This document shows positions 1-10,585 of a stretch of DNA of 64,000 bases, piece after piece. The notes under the pieces are model-generated. The model was not told where the DNA came from and did no database searches. It saw nothing but the letters and a program-made list of their open reading frames with translations. The stretch comes from Cytidiella melzeri (Eukaryota > Basidiomycota > Agaricomycetes > Polyporales > Irpicaceae). Numbering within the stretch: position 1 is the stretch's first letter; each line of letters opens with the position of its first letter. Made by a program: the position numbers and the translations under genes. Where the stretch lies: contig JABYQR010000163.1 of NCBI GenBank assembly GCA_022592445.1, positions 1 to 64,000 of the forward strand. The letters are read 5' to 3'.

Positions 1-217
1 GCTCGTCGCGCGGCACACCTGACTGGGCAATCCCCCTCCCGACTGTCTCTTCGTTCATATACATTTGCGCACAGTCGATGTGGCGGTAGCCAGCCTTGAT
101 GGCGTCGGATACTGCTGAGCTCGCGTCCTTGCCTCGAAGGGCCGTCCCGGAGCCGTATATCAGAATTGGCATGAGCGAGCCGTCATTCAGCGTAACTGAG
201 TGGTCTGCCGGAGTCAT
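1..217 (-). CDS. Aldo/keto reductase, N-terminal part (cut by window edge)
   Basis: The first 72 codons on the minus strand, starting at the ATG at 217-215, read as the N-terminus of an NADPH-dependent aldo/keto reductase of the diketogluconate-reductase type. The diagnostic stretch is a GYRHID(C)A motif followed by the MYxNExxVG(R)G motif, which in this family carries the catalytic Asp and Tyr of the tetrad and opens the TIM barrel. No intron is visible in this piece. The rest of the gene lies outside the window, so catalytic Lys and His and the cofactor loop cannot be checked. Substrate is not predictable. The family call is firm; a specific enzyme name is not. Confidence 0.85.
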   Translation of the reverse strand, partial: MTPADHSVTLNDGSLMPILIYGSGTALRGKDASSAVSDAIKAGYRHIDCAQMYMNEETVGRGIAQSGVPRDE

Positions 218-1202
218 CGTGGCTGGTTCCTAGAGTGACGACGCAGGGAAGCCGTGGGAGGTGCCTCAGGAGAGCAGATGGTGCGCGTGAGACTTGACCT
301 GCAGTACGAGTCGCACTTCAGCACCCATTATTCTAGAGACTCGTCCTCGATATGATGTCCTGAACATTGATCTATGACTTTGTCAAGCTTGAGTGGTCGT
401 GGTAAGAAGATGATCTTGCTCACGTATCGTCAACGTACACAAGTAACACAACCAAGCTTAAGTTGTATCGAGTTCCAGGCGGTCATGACCTGCCCTAAAC
501 TGGCGTATTTCAGACTTTTTGCACGCTCTCCTGTTTCTTACAACTACACAGGCACTGCTATACCACATGGAGGCTCGTCGAGCGTGTTGACGATTCTTCA
601 TCTCCGGTCGCCTCAGAACGACTTGCTCTACGGCTCACTCTTTGGCTGGTCTTCCTGGTTTCGACCCTCGATGGAATGCTCGGTCACTCTAGTGCTCCGA
701 CAATTTGATGGCCTTGATTCCTTGTTAAGAGTGCTTTGGGACTTGGTAGAAGGGTATATAGTGGGCTATTGCGCTGTCCTGTGGCAGTGGTTAGGCGGTA
801 TGTTGTTTGAGCTGAGTACTAGTATGTCAAGGTAGCTGGCATGTATCAATGCAGTGTTTGTCACCCGCTGTCCCGAATACGTGCGCGTGAGGTTGAAGAG
901 CTTGAGCCAGCGTACATGGTTGCAATATAGGCACCTGCAAAAGTGGCCATTTTTGTGCTACTGGCACATCTGGCTGTCCTTCGTCTCCACAGTAGTATTG
1001 TCCGTGTTTTTTCTGTCTACTTGTACTGAGCACCAGTCTGCAACATCGACCGAGTAGCTGTGCGAATGCGAGTCAGCACTGGTAGCCACAGTGGCCAACT
1101 TAAGAGGCAACGTCGCCGATCCTACTATCAGCCTGCCCTTTGGCGCCTAAACGACTCATTAACGTACTATCCCCAGCCACCTCCTCCTTGTCTCACACGA
1201 CG
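218..1202. other. Intergenic region between divergent genes
   Basis: This 985-bp stretch lies between the divergently oriented reductase and the CTL-like transporter, so it should hold both promoters. A TATATA-containing stretch occurs near 756-762. An open frame of 153 codons at 374-835 has no recognisable domain and I do not call it a gene. Nothing repetitive is visible. Confidence 0.4.
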
Positions 1203-3687
1203 ATGGCTGCATCCTTTGCAGCGTACGCCTCTCAGTTCATAAATAGGCAGCCTCTTCAAGAGTCAAGTCAAGGCTCCCACGAACCTCTCTTCTTCTCCTT
1301 CACCTCTGAGGCCGTACCAGAAGATGACGACGACCCACACTTGGACCCATTCCGTCGGTCACCCTCCCCGCCATCAAGGCCTCCTCTTCCTCCTCCCCTC
1401 AGAATATCAAGCCCACCGAGTCCACCTCCGATAGGTCTTACAGAGTCTCTGCTGCCGCGAGACCGACATGTCTTTTCGCTACCAGATCCTCGATATCCGG
1501 TGAGGAGGAAGTTCAACGATGCTACATGGACTGCGGTCTGGCTGTCCGCCGTTTCAGCTTGTGTGCTGCTCTCATTACTCGTCTTATTCGTTACACACAA
1601 GCCATCGGATCGCCCGTCAAAGTCGTTACCGTACACCACCCTACTTCGAACCATACCGACGATAACTGTGCTCGTGGTGTTGAGTGCGATAGTATCGTAC
1701 GCGCACGTTCTCTTCCTCCGTGTATTTCTCAAGCCAGTCATAGTGGGAACAGCAGTCTTTGTCCCAGCTACGCTGTTCTTGTCCGCGTTGTGCGCGTTCG
1801 TGGGCAGTTTCACTGTGGACGACGACCATGAGCCTACATGGGGAGAAACAACTGGACTTCGGCTGTTCTCTCTCGTGCCTCTGGTGTTGTCGCTTATAAC
1901 GGGGCGACGCCTACTCCATCTTCCTCGAGCTTTACATACGACGTCGACCCTCCTCACCCTGACTACACGCATTCTCTACAACCAACCATTCCTCCTTGCA
2001 CTCTCGCCAGCCGTCCTGCTGCTGTCTTTACTCGCCTCCATTCCATTCGCCACCCTCGCTTTCCGCCTACTCCTCATCGGATACATGACCAGGGACCCCT
2101 CCGGATTCGTATGGCACCTGCACGCCTGGGCAAACTGGGCAATCGCCGCTACATTAGGTCTATGGCTCTGGACATGGGGAGTCGCGCGAGGTATATTGAG
2201 GGTATCTTGCGCAGGGGTCATAGGCGCATGGTACTTTGCTAAGTAAGTTCTCTACTTCACATCCTAACTCCTTACTGACCATGGAAATCAATACAGCCAG
2301 GACATCCCTCCACCTCCTCCTGGATCCACTCACGAGATTCATGCCGCGCTCTTCCGCGCAACCCAACCTTCTCTCGGCTCAGTCGTCCTTGCGTCGCTCA
2401 TCCTTGCCGTCGTCCGTATGATAGCGCTGGCATGTGCAGCATTACGTGCTCTGCCGCCCTACCTGCCGCCCTACATGCGCCTCCTTTCGGTCGCTGCTGG
2501 TATGCTGGCGGCTTACCTCGAGAACGTGACAAATCAGCTCAGCACGTATGCGCTGGTGTATATCGGTCTTTCGGGGGAACGGTGCATGACGAGTGCCAGG
2601 CGAGCCCGTGCGCTCACTGGTGCTGTGGAGTCGGAAGCTTACAAGCAAAAGTTCAGGACTGAGCGTGCGTCGTTCCCAGGCTGTTGTCGTGAAGATTCCT
2701 GACAGACGATTTTATGCAGCCCCGTTGACTATGCTAACCATCGCTCCGCTTACACTTACGTTCCCGTTCGCGCTGACCACATACCTCTTTGTCGCACATA
2801 CTTTGGACGCCCCTGACGAAGCGTTGGAAGCTGCGCTGCTGGCTGGTGTGGTTACCGCCCTTGTGGGGTTGTTTTGCGTGGGGTTGGTCAAAGACACGTA
2901 AAATTTTCTTCACCTTTAGGTCATGTGGTCTTATTGCTCAGTGTGATTGTCTTACAGTGCGGACACGCTTTACATGTGCTACTGTATAGATAAGGATACA
3001 GGCATGAAGCATCGAGAGGAGGTGTTCTCTGCCGTAAGTCGGCTTTTCGACGACACTTCTGCCACTGTGACTCATTGGTCCATTTGCTTTCAGTTCGAAT
3101 ACAACACCCCTAGACCACCGGCTACCCAAGCACCACGAACCGTTCCTGCAGCTCCGCAACCTACGCGCCCCTCAGGGCTGAACCCGTCGCGCTACTCTTT
3201 CCAAGCACCTGTCCCAAGCACTTCCTCGCCATACTACCCGAACTCTTCTCATTCGACAGCTTCCACGTCCAAACCACCCATATCGGACGTGAGAGAACAA
3301 CAGCCGAGACGGACGCAACGCCTCGAACCGCCAGCACGCGAAGACACGGAGACGCCGGAGCTTGATCCGTTCGACCTCAGGCCTATCCATGAACACGAGG
3401 AAGACGTGGACCCGTTCGAGCCCGATATTCATATGCATCAGAGTATGGCAGTTAGCCCTTCGCCTAGTGAGTTGGAGCTGGGTATGGGTATGGGAATGGG
3501 GTTAGGAGCGAGTGTGGGGTATAGGAGAGATTATAGCTCGGACAGGGATAGTTTGAGCGACGATGAGGCGAGGCGGCAGGAGGAGCGGGACAGGGCCAAG
3601 GCGGGAGAGCTGGAGGAATCGCAGCAGGACATAATTGGGTCCATCAATGAGTCGCAGCTTTTCCCAATGGGTTCTGATCTGTTCTAG
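1203..3687 (+). CDS. CTL/PNS1-like choline-transporter-like membrane protein
   Basis: Five exons (1203-2242, 2297-2664, 2720-2897, 2958-3033, 3094-3687) give a 751-residue polytopic protein. All introns are GT-AG and 54-60 nt. I chose the ATG at 1203 because the frame upstream has no other ATG. An acidic, proline-rich N-terminus (about residues 20-100) precedes many hydrophobic helices. The C-terminal half carries the family signature: an AYLENVTNQLSTYALVYIGL helix, then the SARRARALTGA block. The cytoplasmic tail beyond residue 560 is Pro/Ser-rich and low complexity. Members of the SLC44/CTL/PNS1 family are plasma-membrane proteins implicated in choline or solute transport, but yeast Pns1 has no settled substrate. 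Family assignment is confident; function is inferred. Confidence 0.85.
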
Positions 3688-3884
3688 CTATATGCACTAT
3701 TTCTGAGTAACGTTAGACCATTCTCATCTTGTGTCACTTTTTGCATGTATATATTGTTCTTGATACACCTGATATACGGTTTAAACATCTGTCCCTCACT
3801 TCGTGACTGCGACCAGCTGTCATCATTCCTTGCGTGCTACTATCTTACATCCTCTTCATTGACGCTGCTACTGAGTTTCATACC

Positions 3885-5319
3885 TCATAATTTGCTTGCA
3901 ATCTTGTCGTCGTGACGGACGCGGACCACAATCTTGCCGAAATGGTCTCCTCGCTCTAGCAGCTGGAAGCCTTCCTCGGCAGACTCGAGGCCATCTAGAA
4001 TATGTGAGATGGCTGGGACAACCTTGTGTTGTGCGATGAAGTTGGTCGCGTCAATGAGGTCTTGTTGCGATCCCATGGTCGAGCCTAGCGAAAGCATGAA
4101 AGATGTCAAAAATCGCATCACAGCATGGGTGAGCAGACAAACCTAACAACTGTTGGTTCTTGAGGACTTCACGCATGGTGAACGAGATCTTGGGGTTGGC
4201 GGTCCTGTCCCTCTAGTCAGCGATGCAATACACCCAAGGAAATCTATCGCATGACTGACATTCCATAGACCACAACTTTACCACCGCCCTTCAGCGCCTT
4301 ACTGACCTGCGCCATGATTTCGCCGCCTCCAGAATCGATCACCGATGTCAACAGCGCATTTTTGCCGTGGTCCTTCTCCAAGAGCTTCTGTAACTGGACA
4401 GTCCAGTCTTTATGTTTATAATTCACTCCCCCTTTTGCACCGAGTTCAACGGCCTTCAGGATCTTCTCTTCGCTTCCTGAAGAGACATAAACGTTTGCCT
4501 TGCGAGCGACGCAAAGTTGTAGTGCGATGAGCGCGACTCCACCGCCGATACCTGTTATGAGCACGTTGTCACCCTCCTGGACTCTCGCGTTTACGTGTGC
4601 GGCTCTGTTTATATGGGAATTAGAGTAGAGTTATATGACAGTGCGTGGAGCGTAGAAGTAGTACCTCCAGGCTGTTAGACCGGCTAACGGCCATGCGGCG
4701 GCATGTTCGTCGTCGAGATGGTCGGGCGATTCTACGACTTGGTCTCGCTCGACCACAACGTACTGGCTGAATGTCCCGATAGGGGTAGCTTTGATCCCCC
4801 CGAGAATGACCATAGTGCTGACGTTGAATGTGCGAGTCAGTGCGTGTGTCAACGGCAGGGAATGCAGTGTTACCTGGGAGGTTCGCCATCCTTCCAGCCG
4901 TACAAGGGGACTAGGAATACTCTCTTATGGAGCAGGGGGTCTTTGTTATCCGCAGCGGCGACAACGACGCCTGCGCCATCTGCGCCTAGCGTGCTGCCGA
5001 ACCCGATACCTGGATACAACCCCTTACGAATCCAAAGCTGCCGTTCAATAGTTATTATTATACGACATGAGGTAGCTGCTTAGAGTGAGCACTTGCCTCG
5101 CGATGGTTAAAAGCTGCCGCACTAATCCTTACGAGCACTTGGCCTGGTTTGAGCTCTGGTATCACTCTTTCTTCGATTACGGCATCGTGTAAGAGAGGCT
5201 TCTTGTCACCAGTGGCTTGTTTCACCACTAGAGCCTTAGTGAACTTGGGTACCTAGATGAATAATGATTAATGTATGCTATGAACCACAAGTACCTGTCC
5301 GTTGGGCACTCACGGACAT
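3885..5319 (-). CDS. Medium-chain dehydrogenase/reductase, quinone-oxidoreductase-like
   Basis: Seven exons (5319-5314, 5252-5097, 5037-4874, 4817-4665, 4604-4260, 4204-4143, 4084-3885) give a 361-residue protein. The N-terminal GroES-like fold shows FNHRELWIRKGLYPG and the GADGAGVV motif; the Rossmann nucleotide-binding loop is GIGGGVALIALQ near residue 180, followed by the YGMTANPK segment. No structural-zinc cysteine cluster is visible, so a zinc-free NADPH-dependent reductase is more likely than a true alcohol dehydrogenase. The first coding exon is only two codons (Met-Ser). Intron 2 (5038-5096) has a GCAAGT donor, a GC-AG intron; the matching family motif spanning the junction supports it. 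The upstream 384 bp is shared with the divergent fibrillarin gene. The substrate cannot be told from sequence. Confidence 0.85.
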
Positions 5320-5703
5320 GCTAGAGTAGTGAGGTTATGCGGAGACTCCTGGCGGGTCTGAGTGCTCTTGCCAGCCTATTTTACAGCAGGGTTTTGGTTC
5401 AAGTGCAGTGACCACTGGGTGCACAATGCCAGGCTGGGAACTACTGTACGCACTCAGCCAGCATGATGCAGACTCGGTAGACCGGGGACATGAATTGGCC
5501 TGGCGAGACAAGTCGTAATTGAAGCAATTTATGAGCAATAACAGCCATGTGATAACTGAATTTATTTATCACATACAAGCACAAGTTAAGACTTATATCC
5601 GTAAATCATCAAATTAAGTTTCTTCAACCCAAATTTTTGGAGCGCAAGATTTCGCACCTCCTGCTACAGAGAACTCTCGCGTCCATTTGCTTCTCTACAT
5701 AAC
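5320..5703. other. Bidirectional promoter region
   Basis: This 384-bp gap separates the divergent reductase (minus) and fibrillarin (plus) genes and must contain both promoters. It is AT-rich toward the fibrillarin start (about 5550-5640). I see no repeat or further ORF of note in it. Confidence 0.4.
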
Positions 5704-6944
5704 ATGGCTTTCGGTGATTGTTGCGACACCTTCATGTTGGCCTATAACCATCTTGCTGAAGCGGTTTCTCCCACAGGTGCTCCAGGTGGACGTGGTGGCT
5801 TCGGCGGTGGCCGCGGTGGTGGTCGAGGAGGAGGACGAGGTGGTCCTCCTCGTGGTGGATTTGGCGGTGGACGTGGTGGAGGCCGAGGTACGTGCTGTCA
5901 GCTGTACCCCGGGTGTTTGGAGCTTAGTGTATCATTAGGTGGCTTCGGTGGTCCCCGCGGCGGAGGAGTCGCAAAATTTGGCGGTGACCGAGGTGGGCGA
6001 GGCGGCGGACGAGGTGCTCCCAGAGGCGGTCGCGGTGCTCCTAGAGGTGGAAGAGGCGGCAGAGGCGGCGCAAGGGGTGGCGCAAACGTCGTACTCGAGC
6101 CTCACAGACATCCGGGTATTTTCATAGCGAAAGGCAAGGACAGTTTGTTGGTCACGAAGAACTTGGTTCCCGGGGAGGCAGTCTATGGCGAGAAGCGGAT
6201 TTCGATCGATGGTGGGGTTGACGGCACCAAAGTCGAATACCGCGTGTGGAATCCTTTCCGTTCGAAGCTTGCTGCTGGTGTTCTCGGTGGCTTGGACCAA
6301 ATTTTCATCGAGCCGGGCAAGAAAGTGCTATATCTCGGAGCTGCGAGCGGTACGAGTGTCAGTCATGTAGCTGACATTGTTGGGCCGGTGCGTAGACATT
6401 CACTGTTGAGTTTGTATATGCTGATGAATGGACAGGAGGGCGTTGTGTATGCTGTTGAATTCTCGCCGAGATCAGGCCGCGACCTCATTGGAATGGCGAA
6501 GAAGCGAACCAACGTTATTCGTAAGTAGACTATCTACTTCGTCATACTCTTCCCCTCACGCTTGGTCTGCTAGCCATCGTTGAGGATGCACGAACACCGC
6601 AGAAGTACCGTATGCTTGTATCAGCAGTGGACGTTGTTTTCGCCGATGTTGCCCAGCCAGACCAAGCTCGCATCGTCGTTTTGAACTCGGAGTATTTCCT
6701 GAAGAATGGTGGACACTGCGTTATCTCCATCAAAGCCAGCTGCATCGACTCAACTGTAGCACCCGCGGCCGTCTTTGCACAAGAAGTCGACTTTCTACGA
6801 AAACAGAAGTTTAAGCCACTGGAACAAGTGACGCTTGAGCCCTACGAGCGTGACCACGCTATGGTATCTGGTACGGATTCCGAGCTTCACGCAGATGCAT
6901 GTTACTGACGTGCCTATCTAGCTGTGTATCAGCGACACAAGTAG
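5704..6944 (+). CDS. NOP1: Fibrillarin, box C/D snoRNP 2'-O-methyltransferase
   Basis: Six exons (5704-5713, 5777-5887, 5939-6387, 6436-6520, 6574-6870, 6922-6944) give 324 residues, the usual fibrillarin size. The N-terminal 85-90 residues are a GAR domain of RGG/GGRGG repeats. It is followed by the conserved methyltransferase domain: [15 protein letters not shown], then the SAM-binding loop [20 protein letters not shown], the [14 protein letters not shown] strand with the acidic ribose-binding Glu, a [13 protein letters not shown] segment and the C-terminal [10 protein letters not shown] motif. In the nucleolus it methylates rRNA guided by C/D snoRNAs. The first coding exon is only 10 nt. 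All introns are GT-AG. This is one of the most secure assignments in the window. Confidence 0.97.
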
Positions 6945-7259
6945 GGGCTTTGTTTGCGTTTTTTGCTGTGCTATCTCTCTAGACCCATTTTTCCATGTAC
7001 TTGTCGTGTTTATATAAAAGTAAATATCGTCAGTTCTTTTGTTGACAATCACACAAACTGTGCACGAATGATCCAGTTCATGGGCGGCAGCGCGATCAAT
7101 TCGTCCACGTAGCAGAGGTTTCCTTAGTCCTAATTATCGAAACCGTACCTTGACCCTGTGCTGCGACCACCACATCCTCGCTACTTTACTTCTTTCACTA
7201 CCTCTCGTTGGCCCACGCATGTCTTGTTGAAGCTCTGCTTCAAACACCTACCACAGCGG
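6945..7259. other. Intergenic region, fibrillarin 3' end to PMT2 5' end
   Basis: A 315-bp gap between two tandem genes. A TATATAAAAG stretch near 7011-7020 could serve the downstream gene or be part of the upstream 3' end. An open frame runs into the PMT gene from 7158, but its first ATG is at 7260. Nothing else is seen. Confidence 0.35.
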
Positions 7260-10200
7260 ATGAAACGCTCAGTAACTGACTCAATCTCACTTGATTTCGG
7301 TACACCAGAGGTATCGCCCAGGACGTCCTCAGACTTCGAAGAAATCTCGTACCCTTTGCCAACAACGGCTAGCCAGCAACATCAATTCGGGTGGGTGGAA
7401 ACCTCACACCGGGAGGAAGAGTTACCGCTGCACTACATGGGGGAGGAAACGGCAAGGCGAAGGGTTCCCGCCTCTCGTGGGCCAGCAAGCAGCGGTTTCT
7501 ACGACGAGAAAAGGGATGAGTACGACGATGACGGGAAGGATGTCTACGCCAAAATACGAGCCTCAAAGATCCCTGTTGGTAGCGGGCGGGCGCGTCGACC
7601 ACCTGCGCCACCAGCGACGAACATTGTGCGTGTCTTTGTCCCTTACTCATTTATTATGTCCGCTCAAATGCTACCATCTAGAGCGAGTTCGTCCAGCAGA
7701 ACCTCGAGCATATCACCCCGATAATTTACACCCTCCTTTCGTGCTGGACGCGATTCCACAAAATCGGCAAGTCTGCGACGGTCATCTGGGACGAAGCGCA
7801 TTTTGGAAAGTTTGGTAGTCACTACCTCAAACGAGAGTTCTACTTTGATGTCCACCCTCCACTCGGAAAGATGCTTGTTGGACTTGCTGGCCTGCTTTCA
7901 GGTTATGACGGCCACTTCGAGTTCAAGAGCGGAGAAAAGTATCCGGATAATGTGCCGTACGTCGCTATGCGGGTTTTACTGGCCATGTTCGGCGTAGGCT
8001 TGGTCCCGTTAGGATGGTATACTGCTGTTGAGCTAGGAATGAGCTGGAGAGCATGTCACCTGGTCGCTCTTATGGTCCTTTTAGGTGCGTTCCCTTCTCC
8101 CGTAACCATGCGAAGACCCTTGACACAAGACCCGTAAAGATGTCGGTTGGCTGGTCATTTCGCGCTTTATTCTCTTGGACTCCATGCTCTTATTCTTCAC
8201 TTTCTCTACCGTTTTTTGCATGACAAAGTTTCATAATCAACAATATCGGTTAGTGTACATTCGCCTCGTTGCAAGTGTCATCACTGACAAAGTGCCTAGC
8301 TCTTTCTCGTTTGACTGGTGGCTTTGGCTGGCAATGACTGGTCTGTCTATAGGATGTGTGACCAGGTATGTGGAGACACCTTCGAGAGGACTCGTGTCCT
8401 GAGCTATTAATAGTGTCAAATGGGTCGGCCTGTTCGTCACTGCGCTGGTCGGTTTGTACACTATCGAAGACCTGTGGGAGAAGTTTGGAGACTTGAAGAT
8501 GAGCGTCGTAAGTCTAAGAACTATCGCCCTTATATCGTCTGCTCACCCGGCGGTACAGCGTGATCAAGGCAAACATTGGGGTGCTCGTATAGGATGTCTT
8601 ATCATCTTGCCAATACTGGTTTACATGACATCCTTCAAACTTCATTTCCTCATCTTGAATCACTCGGGCCCTGGTGACGCACAAATGAGTTCGCTATTCC
8701 AAGCCAACTTGGTTGGCAACAACTTTGCCTACGCCCCGCTTGGTTTGTGTCTTCGATGAGCCCCTTTCATGACCCCTGCTGATACCCTTGCAGAAGTCGC
8801 CATCGGCTCTAGAGTCACGATCAAGAACTTTGGCTACGGCGGTGGTCTACTTCACTCTCATGTTCAAACATTTCCTGTCGGCTCAAAGCAGCAGCAAATC
8901 ACTTGTTACCATTACAAAGACAACAACAACGATTGGACAATCCTCCCTCGATGGGACGAACCTGAATACGACCCAAATGGTGAACTTCGCTTCTTGAAGG
9001 ATGGCGACGTTATCCGCTTGAACCACGTCCCGACTACACGTAACCTACATTCTCACACTATTCCTGCGCCAGTCACGAAGCTCGCGAATGAAGTCTCTTG
9101 TTACGGTAACGCTACTATCGGAGATAACCATGATTACTGGATCGTGCAAGTTGTGGACGACATCAAGCTGGGCAAAAAGCACAATGTGGAACGTATCCAT
9201 GCACTTACTACGCGTCTGCGTTTCCGCCATCAGATCCTCGGTTGTTACCTACGCGCTGCCAACGTTATCCTTCCGGAGTGGGGCTTCAAGCAGGTAGAAG
9301 TTAGCTGTGATAAGGACAATAACCCAGCAGATACTCATACGTACTGGAATATTGAGGGTCACATCAACCCCCGCTGTAAGTACTCTTTTCAACCACACAC
9401 CAAAAGTATGCAAGCTAATGTTGAACCTGTAGTGCCTGCTGGAGAGCCCAGATACTACAGCTCACCGTTCCTTCGTGACTTTTGGCATCTCAACGTCGCA
9501 ATGATGACGTCCAATAATGCACTCATTCCTAACCCAGACAAGGAAGATATCCTGGCCTCAAGGCCAACTGACTGGCCTTTCATGCGACTAGGTCTACGTA
9601 TGGCTGGCTGGGGCGACGATCAAACAAAGTACTATCTGCTCGGTACACCAGTCATCTGGTGGGGCGGTACTTTGAGCTTGGTGTCGGCCCTTTTCGTCCT
9701 TCTGGTGTACCTGATGCGCATGCAGCGAAAATATGTTGACATGGATCAACGTACGTCGCAAAGTGTTGAATAGTGAAAGCGTCATTCTGATACCTCTCTT
9801 TGTGCAGGTGAATGGGATCATTTCCTGTATGTCGGCAAGGTCGCATTCATTGGCTGGTTCTTGCACTACTGTAAGTCAGCAGATGCGCTGTTGTTGTTCT
9901 CGCAGCTGACGAAACTGCCAGTCCCATTCATGATCATGGGCCGTGTCACATACGTCCACCACTACGTGAGTGGCAACCATCAACTGCCAAAAAAGGCCGT
10001 TCTGACAAAGGCAATGCAGCTGCCGACACTTTACTTCTCTGTCATCATGCTTGCTCATTTGATCGACCATTTCGCGTTCACTTCCAAACGACTGACTGAA
10101 AGGACGAAATGGATCGTTTTTGGTACATGCATTTTCATTCTCTCTGCCTGCTTCTGGTGGTTCAAAGGCCTCGCTTTCGGTATCGACGGACCAGTCAACA

Positions 10201-10310
10201 AGCACTGGGGTCTTCAGTGGCGCAAAGTGAGTGCATCCTCCTCTTCCGTACTGTTGTCGATTCTCCGGCTGACTGACCTCTCGCAGAGTTGGAACATATA
10301 TAATCAATAA
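7260..10310 (+). CDS. PMT2: Dolichyl-phosphate-mannose protein mannosyltransferase, PMT2 type
   Basis: Twelve exons (7260-7625, 7682-8084, 8140-8248, 8300-8365, 8414-8507, 8559-8742, 8794-9375, 9433-9750, 9808-9870, 9922-9965, 10020-10226, 10287-10310) give 819 residues. This ER membrane enzyme adds the first mannose of O-mannosyl glycans from dolichyl-phosphate mannose. The first luminal loop holds the catalytic acidic pair in [14 protein letters not shown], followed by [11 protein letters not shown]. The central luminal MIR region begins with the [17 protein letters not shown] block and contains a second repeat near RLNH/RNLHSH. This LLHSH-xQT form is characteristic of PMT2 rather than PMT1 or PMT4. 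A C-terminal multi-helix bundle ends in WRKSWNIYNQ. All introns are GT-AG, 48-60 nt. Pmt2 normally works as a heterodimer with Pmt1, which is not in this window. Confidence 0.93.
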
Positions 10311-10585
10311 TGTAGGATGCGCTTGTGTACATAGTGCTACTCCTTGGCTCTGTGTTTTCCAACCGATGGACTTTGAGTATCTGCCCACGATTAAGGTTCA
10401 ATGTCATCTGAAAAGCACAAACGAACAAACAGAATGTCCTACGCAGGTATGCGAAGTTGGTTACCATGGAAAGCATAAGTGGAAGCACAGTGGTCGAAGG
10501 TATAAGATATATTCCAGAACAAAACCATCAGGACAATCCAGCAAGCAGAACGACAGTAAAAGCCACCCCGTACGGGATACACAAT

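Noticed and set aside
374..835. 153-codon open frame upstream of the CTL-like gene
   Set aside because: No domain, no family-like composition, no intron pattern, and it lies in a region expected to hold two promoters.
1268..1972. 234-codon minus-strand frame
   Set aside because: It is the antisense shadow of the first exon of the CTL-like gene; its Arg/Ser-rich composition comes from the opposite coding strand.
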